From: Sphingomonas palmae | GTDB taxonomy: Bacteria > Pseudomonadota > Alphaproteobacteria > Sphingomonadales > Sphingomonadaceae | NCBI RefSeq assembly: GCF_900109565.1 | Contig: NZ_FNZZ01000007.1 | Coordinates: 82,209 to 115,627 of the forward strand | Direction of reading: 5' to 3' | DNA: 33,419 bases | Part shown: in pieces, positions 1 to 7,042 of the stretch | Numbering within the stretch: position 1 is the stretch's first letter | Layout of the letters: the number at the start of each line of letters is the position of its first letter | Notes under the pieces: generated by a model | What the model saw: only the letters and a program-made list of their open reading frames with translations | Told to the model about the DNA's origin: nothing | Databases searched by the model: none | Made by a program: the position numbers and the translations under genes

Positions 1-5
1 GCGAG

Positions 6-888
6 GGCTCCCCCGCACCCGCGGGGATCAACCGGTGTCGAAGCGGACCTCGCACGCCGGGTGCAGGGCTCCCCCGCACCCGCGGGGATCAACCCATATT
101 GTGCCGTCAGCTGTGCCGACGCTGACCGGCTCCCCCGCACCCGCGGGGATCAACCCCAAATCCACCGGTGGTTATCAGATCCGGTGAAGGCTCCCCCGCA
201 CCCGCGGGGATCAACCCCCGTTCAAGGCCGGCGACGATCGGCGGGCCGCGGCTCCCCCGCACCCGCGGGGATCAACCCCTAGCGGCGGGCCTGCGCCCCG
301 GAGAGAGCGGGGCTCCCCCGCACCCGCGGGGATCAACCCCGGGCGGGGACGTCCATGCTCACCTGGTTTCCGGCTCCCCCGCACCCGCGGGGATCAACCC
401 CTAGCGGCGGGCCTGCGCCCCGGAGAGAGCGGGGCTCCCCCGCACCCGCGGGGATCAACCCCGGGCGGGGACGTCCATGCTCACCTGGTTTCCGGCTCCC
501 CCGCACCCGCGGGGATCAACCCCTCGATCATGGAAGCGGACCGCGATCGTCGCCGGCTCCCCCGCACCCGCGGGGATCAACCCACCTCGACCCGGCTCAC
601 TTCGCATCCTCCCCGGGCTCCCCCGCACCCGCGGGGATCAACCCGAGCGCGACGAGCTCACCGACATGCACGTGCAGGCTCCCCCGCACCCGCGGGGATC
701 AACCCAAGCTGCTGCAGAAGCGCTTCCCGGGCGGGCAGGCTCCCCCGCACCCGCGGGGATCAACCCTTCTTGGTTGGACAGACCGCAGGCGACCGGCAGG
801 CTCCCCCGCACCCGCGGGGATCAACCCTGGGTCCGACGATCAACCTGCGCGGCCTGCAAGGCTCCCCCGCACCCGCGGGGATCAACCC
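6..888 (+). CRISPR. Type I-E-like CRISPR array, 15 repeats and 14 spacers
   Basis: Fifteen 29-nt repeats start every 61 nt (6, 67, 128, 189, 250, 311, 372, 433, 494, 555, 616, 677, 738, 799, 860), separated by 32-nt spacers. The repeat begins GGCTCCCCCGCACCC and ends GCGGGGATCAACCC. CCCCGC and GCGGGG form a 6-bp stem around a 4-nt loop, and the 3' end resembles the 8-nt crRNA handle of E. coli type I-E repeats. Repeat length, spacer length and stem all fit type I-E. By that comparison the array is transcribed left to right, so the leader lies left of the window and 888 is the old, leader-distal end. Repeats are identical except that the first (6-34) ends in G instead of C. The last repeat is intact and no further copy follows. 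No cas gene is visible in the window. Bases 1-5 belong to a further spacer or to the leader. Confidence 0.97.
279..522 (+). repeat. Tandem duplication of two spacer-repeat units in the CRISPR array
   Basis: The 122-nt block 279-400 (spacer, repeat, spacer, repeat) recurs exactly at 401-522. The spacer at 279-310 equals that at 401-432, both beginning CTAGCGGCGGGCC. The spacer at 340-371 equals that at 462-493, both beginning CGGGCGGGGACGTCC. This is the expected product of unequal recombination or replication slippage between repeats, so the array holds 12 distinct spacers among 14. An assembly artefact is possible but not indicated. Confidence 0.95.
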
Positions 889-1020
889 CAGCGCTTACGC
901 GAAGTCAACCTACATCTTTTCCGCTTATCGAACAATCTTCACGCAGAGATAGCCAACGGGCGGATCACCTGCGCCGCCCGCGGACCCGTTTTCGCCTCCT
1001 TGAGCGTCAGGATTCGTTGA

Positions 1021-1565
1021 TTATAATTCCAAGATGAAGGTAGCGGCGAGGGCGATGGCAGCGAAGAAGGCGGTTGGTCAGCGATCGTAGCGGGTTGCGG
1101 CAGGACGCCAGTTCCTGAGGCGGCCGAAGATGATCTCGATCTGGCTGCGGCGCCAGTAACGGCGCTTGTCATGCTTGAGGGGTTTATTGCGGGATCGCCG
1201 CCCCAGAATGCACGGCTGGATGCCCTCTGCCTGAAGCGCGACTCTGATCCAATCGGCGTCGTAGCCGCTGTTGACAGACAGCATTTACATCCAGAGCTGC
1301 TCGTCGAGCAGCGCTGCACCGCCAATATAGTCGCTGACTTGGGCCGCCGTCATGACGAAGCTCGTCAGGCGGCCGTTCGTATCGGCGATACCGAAAACCT
1401 TCGTGTTCATGCCGCCTTTCGTGCGTCCAATCAGGCGGTCAAGATCCCTTTATGCCGCGTAGGTTCGATGCCGATCGGTGTGCCTTGAGGTAGGTCGCGG
1501 TGATCATGATCATATCCGGCTCAGCATGTGCCGCAGCCAGCCCCTCCCATTGTCCGCGTGAAAAT
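1021..1565 (-). pseudogene. Decayed IS5-family transposase remnant
   Basis: Reading the minus strand in pieced-together frames gives recognisable IS5-family transposase blocks in order: a stretch with MIMITATYLKAHRSASN near 1455-1513, then IGRTKGGMNTKVFGIADTNG, VMTAAQVSDY and ALLDEQLW (about 1293-1432), then GYDADWIRVALQAEGIQP, LGRRSRNK and EIIFGRLRNWRPAATRYDR (1078-1284), and a tail PTAFFAAIALAATFIL ending at a TAA near 1021. The reading frame is destroyed by a frameshift near 1440, a TAA after LWM near 1287 and a TGA after RYDR near 1076, where relatives usually have Cys. The N-terminal third is missing and no terminal repeats were found, so it cannot be active. It lies 130 nt beyond the leader-distal end of the CRISPR array. 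Confidence 0.85.
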
Positions 1566-1881
1566 GCCTTCCTCTCCCTAGCACCTCCACCGCTGATTGA
1601 GTGTCTTGGGCGAGCTAAAGGCGACTAGCGCATCACGCCTTCGCAGCCGTTCGTTAACGAACACAATACCGCAACACCCGCCGGTCCTCCGCTCCAGGCT
1701 TACTAAGGCTTTTGGGGAAACAGAGTTGCAACCGCTCCATCTGCTCGTCTCTCAGCCAGAGCGGTCGCTCAATCCCCGTCTCCTCACGAAGCCTGAACCA
1801 GACCGCGACGCTCACACGAATGCGTTCTGACTCAAGCCAATGACCCGAGCTGGCCCTCAGACATGCCTCTGTAAGTTGTCG
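1566..1881. other. Intergenic stretch without a recognisable gene
   Basis: About 315 nt between the IS remnant and the VIT transporter gene. A 77-codon open frame at 1597-1830 has no recognisable domain. No hairpin with a T-run was seen after the VIT stop codon at 1882. Confidence 0.5.
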
Positions 1882-2619
1882 CTAGACCACCGCCCCGACG
1901 AAACGACCGATCAGTGCGGTCACGCCCATCGCAATCACACCCCAGAAGACCACCCGCGTCATCGCCGGCAGCATGCGCGCGCCGCCGACTCGGGCGCCGA
2001 TCGCGCCGAGCAATCCCAGCAGCACCAGCGCGGCAGCGAACACCGCGATTGCGGTCAGGCCGTGCGGCGCCAATACCGCGACCAGCAACGGCAGCGCCGC
2101 GCCCGCGGTGAAGGCAGCGGCAGACGACAGGGCGGCCTGGACCGGCCGCGCCGCCAGCTCGTCTGTCAGCCCGAGTTCGTCGCGCATGTGTGCGCCCAGC
2201 GCGTCGTGCGCCATCATCTGCTCGGCCACCCGTCGCGCCAGATCGGCGCTGACGCCGCGTGTCTCGTATATCGCGGCGAGTTCGGCCGTCTCCTGCTCGG
2301 GCGCACGCGCCAGTTCGCGTCGCTCGCGTGCGAGGTCGGCCTGTTCGGTATCGCTCTGCGAACTGACCGAGACATATTCGCCAGCCGCCATCGACAGCGC
2401 GCCGCCGACCAGCGCCGCGCTTCCGGCGAGCAGGATACTCGACATCGTCGCAGTCGGTGCAGCGGCGACGCCCACCAGCAGGCTGGATACCGAGATGATC
2501 CCGTCATTTGCACCCAGCACCGCGGCACGCAGCCATCCGGTGCGGTGAACCAGATGGTGTTCGGTAAAGGCTGGCGAAGCAGCCGGCGCGGCGTGCGTAA
2601 CGGTGACGGACTCATTCAT
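1882..2619 (-). CDS. VIT1/CCC1 family metal ion transporter
   Basis: A 245-residue membrane protein of the VIT1/CCC1 family, which moves Fe2+ and/or Mn2+ across membranes; in bacteria it is expected in the inner membrane. The N-terminal block EHHLVHRTGWLRAAVLGANDG, running into GIISVSSLLVG, is the family signature for helix 1. Helix 2 has the GGALSMAAGEYVSV motif. It is followed by a charged loop of about 70 residues rich in Glu and Arg, which in the family carries the metal-binding region, and then three C-terminal helices, giving five in all. The ATG (2617-2619) overlaps the stop of the upstream DUF3833 gene as ATGA, so translation is probably coupled. An in-frame open stretch extends further upstream, but it is only the antiphase shadow of the DUF3833 gene. 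With the exported Dps upstream, a role in iron or manganese homeostasis is the likely reading; the metal and direction of transport cannot be told from sequence alone. Confidence 0.92.
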   Translation of the reverse strand: MNESVTVTHAAPAASPAFTEHHLVHRTGWLRAAVLGANDGIISVSSLLVGVAAAPTATMSSILLAGSAALVGGALSMAAGEYVSVSSQSDTEQADLARERRELARAPEQETAELAAIYETRGVSADLARRVAEQMMAHDALGAHMRDELGLTDELAARPVQAALSSAAAFTAGAALPLLVAVLAPHGLTAIAVFAAALVLLGLLGAIGARVGGARMLPAMTRVVFWGVIAMGVTALIGRFVGAVV

Positions 2620-3155
2620 CGCTGCTGTTTCTCGATCCGTTCGTCCAGTTGGGCAACCACGATGCCGAGCTTGCGGATCGTCATGCGGTTGAGCGCCACT
2701 CGGCCGCCGGGTTGCAGAAACAAGCGTTGTTCGACCTTCAATCCGTGCCGCATCGTGAAGCGGATTTCGAGCATGTTGCCGCGCGTGATGGCGACGACGG
2801 GGCCGACCGCGTCGGTCAGCGTGCCGGCGTAGCGCAGTGGGCCGGTGGGGCGCAGCTGCCAGCGACGATGCTTCGGCGCTCCACCGCCCTGTACCACCTC
2901 CTGATCGAGCGTGATCGTGCCCGCCGCATCGACACGACCAATGCCGCGAACGTCGGTAGCGGTCGCGCCGCGCAACACGACGCGCAGCGTGCCGACGCCG
3001 TGCGTCTCGCCCGCGAAGAACGCGGCCGGATCGAACACCGGCTCGGGCGCGGCGCGCGGCAACGGACCGGCGCCCGAAACGCAACCGGCCGCTCCGAACG
3101 GAACGGCCAGTACTACGAGCAATCGGATCGTGATCCGACCACGCGCGGTCGTCAT
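2616..3155 (-). CDS. DUF3833-family lipoprotein
   Basis: A 179-residue protein of the DUF3833 family, whose function is unknown. The N-terminus is a lipoprotein signal: basic MTTARGR, a hydrophobic core LLVVLAVPF, then AAGC with the lipidated Cys at residue 25. The mature part has the DUF3833 pattern: FDPAAFFAGETHGVGTL, a central RRWQLRPTG block, and RMTIRKLGIVVAQLDERI near the C-terminus. The start at 3155 is chosen because the lipoprotein signal begins there and because TGATG links it to the preceding dps stop; an upstream in-frame extension would bury the signal inside a charged leader. The gene ends in ATGA overlap with the VIT gene. Its place between a Dps and a metal transporter suggests an envelope role linked to metal or oxidative stress, but this is only inference from neighbours. 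Confidence 0.88.
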   Translation of the reverse strand: MTTARGRITIRLLVVLAVPFGAAGCVSGAGPLPRAAPEPVFDPAAFFAGETHGVGTLRVVLRGATATDVRGIGRVDAAGTITLDQEVVQGGGAPKHRRWQLRPTGPLRYAGTLTDAVGPVVAITRGNMLEIRFTMRHGLKVEQRLFLQPGGRVALNRMTIRKLGIVVAQLDERIEKQQR

Positions 3156-3802
3156 CAGCCGCCTGGCGCCATGATCGGGCGGCCACCGTTCAGGTCGGCG
3201 CCGGTGTTCTGGTCGGTCGGCGTCGGCTGGATCATCGCGCGCATCTGCCACTGATATTTGTCGATGGCGTGCTGGACTTCCTGCAGCAGGTTCGACGTCG
3301 TCGGATCGCCGTCCTCGGTCGACTTGATCCCCTGGCCAACCTCGTCGCTCACTACCTTGTAGTTGTGCGCGAACCAGCCGATCACCTGCGCGTCGTCGGT
3401 GAAGCCTCCGGAATATTCGGGCACGCGGCTGGTGCGCACGATCGTGTTGGCGCGCCCGTCCGCCGACGCGCCGACCGCAAGCAGTCGCTCCGCCACTTCG
3501 TCGGCATATTTGCTGACGCCCTCATAATGCTCCTGCAGCAGCTCGTGCAGCGGATAGTACAAGGTGCCCGACACGTTCCAATGCGCCTGCTTGGTCTGCA
3601 ATTGCAGCTGCTGGAGCTCGGTCAGCGTCTGCTGCAACGACTGGATCGATGCGCGTTGCGCACCCGCCTGCGGCCCACCGTGTTCACGCGTCGTCACGCT
3701 GTTGGTCGGAAAACCGCCGGTCGGTGCCGGACCTTGCGCCAAAGCGGGCGTGGCAAGCGTCGCTGCGAAAAACAGCGTGGCGGAACGAAGGGAAGCGCGC
3801 AT
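3155..3802 (-). CDS. dps: Dps-like ferritin with a signal peptide
   Basis: A 215-residue member of the Dps/miniferritin family, which oxidises Fe2+ (usually with H2O2) and stores it in a 12-subunit shell. The ferroxidase residues are present: His74 in KQAHWNVSG, His86 in LHELL, Asp101 and Glu105 in YADEVAERLLAVG, with the spacing known from Listeria Dps (31, 43, 58, 62). Unusually, the protein begins with a clear Sec signal peptide, MRASLRSATLFFAATLATPALA, with a probable cut after ALA, followed by a Pro/Gly-rich linker and a C-terminal tail of about 30 residues after the last helix. It is therefore predicted to be periplasmic, not a nucleoid protein. It heads a three-gene unit with the DUF3833 lipoprotein (TGATG overlap) and the VIT transporter. 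The two-component genes lie 96 nt upstream in the same direction. Confidence 0.92.
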   Translation of the reverse strand: MRASLRSATLFFAATLATPALAQGPAPTGGFPTNSVTTREHGGPQAGAQRASIQSLQQTLTELQQLQLQTKQAHWNVSGTLYYPLHELLQEHYEGVSKYADEVAERLLAVGASADGRANTIVRTSRVPEYSGGFTDDAQVIGWFAHNYKVVSDEVGQGIKSTEDGDPTTSNLLQEVQHAIDKYQWQMRAMIQPTPTDQNTGADLNGGRPIMAPGG

Positions 3803-3897
3803 CGATCATCCTCTGGCTGATCGCCGACACGGGATCGTGCCGGCTGGTGAATGGTCAGAGAACGTGCGGCCATTCGCGCAGTTGTCTAAATTCGCGT

Positions 3898-5253
3898 TCA
3901 GGTTAGCATCGCTGGCGCAATCAGCGACACCGCACTTCCGTGGTCGGCGAAGCGTAGCGTGAAGCGGTGCATGTCGACGATCGCCCTGACCAGGCTCAAT
4001 CCCAGCCCGACACCGTGACAGTCGCGCCGCCCGCGGTAGAAACGCTGCATGACGAGATCGCGCTCGCCCGGCGGTATCCCCGCACCCTCGTCGGCAACGG
4101 TGACGATGACGCCGTCACCCGATTGCCGGGTCGTCACGGTAACGCAACCACCCTTCGGACCGAATTTGATCGCATTGTCGAGCAGATTGGCGATCGCCTC
4201 GATCAACAGGCTGGCATCACCCTCGACCATCGTGACAGGCGTAATTGCGCAGTGCAGCCGGACGCCCCGGTCCTCCGCGGTCGGGCGGTACAAATCGCAA
4301 GCGTCGGCCGCGACCTGCGCCAGATCGACGGGCGCGAACCGGCTGCGGCGTTCGTGGTCCTCCAGTTCGCGGATGCGCAGCAGCGCGGCGACAATGCCCA
4401 GTAATTGGTCGATCTCGACCAAGGCGGCGTCCGCCACTGCCTGAAACTCCCTCGCGTCGTCCGCCTCGCGCATGCCACGCTCGATCCGGGCGCGCAGTCG
4501 CGTGAGCGGCGTGCGCAACTGGTGCGCGATGTCGTCGCCGACCGCGCGCACGTCGGCGACGAGCGATTGCAACCGGTCGAGCATCGTGTTGATGTGCGAC
4601 GACAGCAGGTCGAAGCTATCTGGGCGGTGCGAGATCGGCAGCCGCTCGGCGAGATTGCCGGCGACCACGCGCTCGGTCACTTGGCGCACGGCATCGACCT
4701 GTCGCGCGGCGCGTCGCCCCGCGATCAGCCCGAACCCGATCGCCAGCGCGAAGCCAGGCAACAGCCCGATCAGCAGCGCGTGCTCGGCGATCCGCAGCGC
4801 TTCCTCGGCATCGTCCAGGTCGAACCCGGTGAGCAATTGCTGACCGCCCGGCAGCGGGCACAAGGTGACGCGCGCCACGTCGCGCTGCTTGCCCGGCAGC
4901 TCGGTCGGGGTAAGCGTGGTCGTGAAGGCGCGCGATCCACCGGCTGGAGCCACCGGGCGATCGGCGATGTTTCCATCGATCAGCCGTCCCGATGCGTCGA
5001 ACAGGGCCAGAAACCGCTCCCGGTGAATGTCGCGCGTCAGCATCTCGCGCAACTCCTCCGTTCGCTCGCCGATCGGCGTCAGCGCGAAGAACCGGCAATC
5101 GCTCGCCATCGATTGTTCGAGATCGCGCGCGTGGCTGGCGTTGAGCAGCGCCCAGAAGATCGCCGCCGCGACCAGCGACTGGACGATCATCAGCGCCGCG
5201 ATCGCGCCGCCCCAGCGCAGCGTCGCGCGCGCGCGCGGATCAGCCGGGAACAT
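3898..5253 (-). CDS. Sensor histidine kinase with HAMP domain
   Basis: A membrane histidine kinase of about 451 residues. Helix 1 is near the N-terminus (GGAIAALMIVQSLVAAAIFWALL), followed by a short periplasmic domain, helix 2 (LLIGLLPGFALAIGFGLIAG), a HAMP linker, the H-box DIAHQLRTPLTRL with phospho-acceptor His244, and an ATPase domain with the N-box AIANLLDNAIKFG, the G1 box VADEGAGIPPGE and the G2 box GVGLGLSLVRAIVDMH. The start is uncertain: the frame is open from a GTG at 5274, with ATGs at 5262 and 5253. I chose 5253 because an AAGG lies about 11 nt upstream and the overlap with the regulator stays short. It follows the OmpR-type regulator with a small overlap. Gene order fits a PmrAB/QseBC-like pair, but the ligand is unknown. 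Confidence 0.9.
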   Translation of the reverse strand: MFPADPRARATLRWGGAIAALMIVQSLVAAAIFWALLNASHARDLEQSMASDCRFFALTPIGERTEELREMLTRDIHRERFLALFDASGRLIDGNIADRPVAPAGGSRAFTTTLTPTELPGKQRDVARVTLCPLPGGQQLLTGFDLDDAEEALRIAEHALLIGLLPGFALAIGFGLIAGRRAARQVDAVRQVTERVVAGNLAERLPISHRPDSFDLLSSHINTMLDRLQSLVADVRAVGDDIAHQLRTPLTRLRARIERGMREADDAREFQAVADAALVEIDQLLGIVAALLRIRELEDHERRSRFAPVDLAQVAADACDLYRPTAEDRGVRLHCAITPVTMVEGDASLLIEAIANLLDNAIKFGPKGGCVTVTTRQSGDGVIVTVADEGAGIPPGERDLVMQRFYRGRRDCHGVGLGLSLVRAIVDMHRFTLRFADHGSAVSLIAPAMLT

Positions 5254-5917
5254 CGAAGACATAGCCTTGGCCACGCACGTTGCGGATCATCGGCGCTTCG
5301 CCCTCGGCATCGACCTTGCGGCGCAGACGACCGATGTGGACATCGACGACGTTGCTGTTGGGCTCGAACGTATAGCCCCAGACATCGCGCAGCAGCAGCG
5401 AGCGCGTGACGATCTGCCCGGGGCGGCGTGCGAGATATTCGAGCAGCTTGAGTTCGCGCGGCAATAGGTCGAGCGCGCGGCCGGCGCGGGTCGCCGATCC
5501 GGCAAGCAGGTCGAGGTCTAGCGGGCCGACGATCAGTCGCGTTTCACGCGGGTCGCTCGGGCGACGCAGCAGCGCCTCGACGCGCGCGACCAGTTCCACC
5601 AGCGCGAACGGCTTCGGCAGATAATCGTCGCCGCCCGCGCGCAGCCCCCGAACACGGTCATCGAGGCTGCCGAGCGCGCTCAGCACCAGGGCGGGTGTAC
5701 GGCTGCCCGCGGCGCGCAATCGGGCGATCAGGTCCAAGCCCTCACCATCGGGCAGCTGGCGATCGACGATCAACAGGTCGGGCTCGCCGTCGCGTGCCGC
5801 CTCCAGCGCGTCACCGATCAGCGGGTAATGCGTGACGAGATGGCCGTTGCGGCGCAGCTCGAGTGCGATCTCGTCGGCGGTACCCCGGTCGTCCTCAATC
5901 AGTCGAATGTGCGCCAC
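5240..5917 (-). CDS. OmpR/PhoB-type response regulator
   Basis: A 225-residue two-domain regulator. The receiver domain (about 1-115) has the acidic pair EDD at 8-10, the phospho-acceptor Asp52 in LLIVDRQLPDGEG, a Ser/Ala switch (LSALGSLDDRV) and the Lys of DDYLPKPF. The C-terminal winged helix (about 125-222) has LPRELKLLEYLARRPGQIVTR split across the usual turn, the recognition helix SNVVDVHIGRLRRKV and the wing RNVRGQGYVFD. The start is a GTG (5915-5917) with GGAAGG about 9 nt upstream. It is transcribed together with the kinase downstream and away from the PAP2 phosphatase gene at 6148. That divergent pairing makes the phosphatase a plausible target, which is inference. Confidence 0.93.
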   Translation of the reverse strand: MAHIRLIEDDRGTADEIALELRRNGHLVTHYPLIGDALEAARDGEPDLLIVDRQLPDGEGLDLIARLRAAGSRTPALVLSALGSLDDRVRGLRAGGDDYLPKPFALVELVARVEALLRRPSDPRETRLIVGPLDLDLLAGSATRAGRALDLLPRELKLLEYLARRPGQIVTRSLLLRDVWGYTFEPNSNVVDVHIGRLRRKVDAEGEAPMIRNVRGQGYVFDVPG

Positions 5918-6147
5918 GTCACCTGCCTTCCGCAGATCAATGCTTCAATCAAGCGGCAGTTCAGAGTGTGAACTGTGATTTAATCGCATGCCACAAGGCT
6001 CACAGCTAAGACGACGATGATGTCGCGTGGAGCGAACATGATGTCGAAGGCGAACTTGTTGTCCGCATCAGTGTCGTCCGTTGCCCAGTGCGGGGTAGAA
6101 CGTGCACGACTGAAGCTTCGTCCAGTACCAACGCAGCAACGCGCGTG

Positions 6148-6684
6148 ATGCGGTATTCGGTCGCCTTGGTTGGCCTGGCAGCGATAGCGATGCCGACCTC
6201 GGCGCAGGCGCGCGACCGCGACTGGGACCGGGCGAGCGGGGTCGCGCGCGACGCATTGGTCGCGGCCGCGCTCGGCGTGCCGGCGATTCAAGGTGACTGG
6301 CGCGGCGACCTGATGGCGGCGGGCAGCATGGCCGCCGCGGGGGGCACCACCTTCGTGCTCAAGGAACTGGTCCACGAACGCCGGCCCGACCGCAGCGACG
6401 ATCGCAGCTTTCCGTCAGGACACACGTCGATCTCGTTCGCGGCGGCGACGACGCTGGAGAAACGCTATGGCTGGCAGGCCGGGCTTCCCGCCTATGCGGT
6501 CGCTACCTTCGTCGGCGTCGCGCGCGTCGTGGCCTCCAAACATTACGTTCACGACGTGGCGGCGGGCGCCGGGATCGGGGTGTTGAGCGGGCTGCTGCTC
6601 ACCTCCGCGCACGACGATCGCGTCCGGCTGACGCCGTGGGGCGCGCCCGGCGGCGGCGGTGCCGCGCTCGCCGTACGCTTTTGA
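6148..6684 (+). CDS. PAP2-family phosphatase, exported
   Basis: A 178-residue type 2 phosphatidic acid phosphatase. All three catalytic motifs are present: K-x6-RP in KELVHERRP, PSGHT in SFPSGHTSIS, and R-x5-H-x3-D in RVVASKHYVHD. The N-terminus MRYSVALVGLAAIAMPTSAQA is a signal peptide, so the active site lies outside the inner membrane, where such enzymes dephosphorylate lipid phosphates such as undecaprenyl diphosphate or phosphatidic acid. I chose the ATG at 6148 because the signal peptide begins there; an upstream frame from 6088 would put a polar leader in front of it. It is divergent from the two-component genes. The exact substrate cannot be told. A small membrane-protein gene follows 12 nt downstream. 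Confidence 0.92.
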   Translation: MRYSVALVGLAAIAMPTSAQARDRDWDRASGVARDALVAAALGVPAIQGDWRGDLMAAGSMAAAGGTTFVLKELVHERRPDRSDDRSFPSGHTSISFAAATTLEKRYGWQAGLPAYAVATFVGVARVVASKHYVHDVAAGAGIGVLSGLLLTSAHDDRVRLTPWGAPGGGGAALAVRF

Positions 6685-6696
6685 GGAGCGCTGCCG

Positions 6697-6939
6697 ATGT
6701 CGCCTGGTCGTCACGAGCTTCGGACAGAGCGTCCTGAGGGGCATCACCTCGCAAACAGCGAGATAGCTTTCATGCCGCAATCGCCTCAACGCGACCGGCC
6801 TTCGCTCGATCTCAGCCGGATCGACGACGCCGTCGTGTCACCGTCACTGCCACGCGAATTCTATTTCTACGCGACCTGGGGTGTTCTGCTGATCATCATG
6901 TCGGTGATCAGCCTGCCATTTCAGCGGCTGGGCGACTGA
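6697..6939 (+). CDS. Small single-pass membrane protein, unknown function
   Basis: An 80-codon frame with the ribosome binding site GAGGAG 8 nt before the ATG at 6697, immediately after the PAP2 stop codon. The C-terminal part has one clear membrane helix (FYFYATWGVLLIIMSVISLPF) after a polar segment with PSLDLSRIDDAV. An internal ATG at 6772 would give a 55-residue version that keeps the helix. I do not recognise a family. Its tight spacing suggests it is cotranscribed with the phosphatase gene. The 103 nt between its stop and the convergent MFS gene hold no clear terminator. Confidence 0.6.
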   Translation: MSPGRHELRTERPEGHHLANSEIAFMPQSPQRDRPSLDLSRIDDAVVSPSLPREFYFYATWGVLLIIMSVISLPFQRLGD

Positions 6940-7042
6940 GCAGGTCGTTCCTGATCCCGCGGCTCCTCCGATCGGCGTCGGAACTCGCCACTCAAACGAC
7001 ATCTTTTTACAGGCGATTACCCGCCCGGCTCTGACCGATATT

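Noticed and set aside
61..1037. Open frames across the first kilobase with repeated PAPAGINP or PPHPRGST peptides
   Set aside because: They are translations of the CRISPR repeats, whose 61-nt period shifts frame at each unit; not proteins.
1597..1830. 77-codon frame in the intergenic stretch
   Set aside because: No domain, no clear ribosome binding site, in degraded sequence.
1840..2832. 330-codon plus-strand frame
   Set aside because: Antisense to the VIT and DUF3833 genes, Arg/His/Gln-rich composition of a high-GC shadow frame, no domain.
4405..5409. 334-codon plus-strand frame
   Set aside because: Antisense to the histidine kinase and regulator; no recognisable domain.
6940..7042. Possible terminator between the small membrane protein and MFS genes
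   Set aside because: Only 4-bp stems and no T-run after a stem; not convincing.
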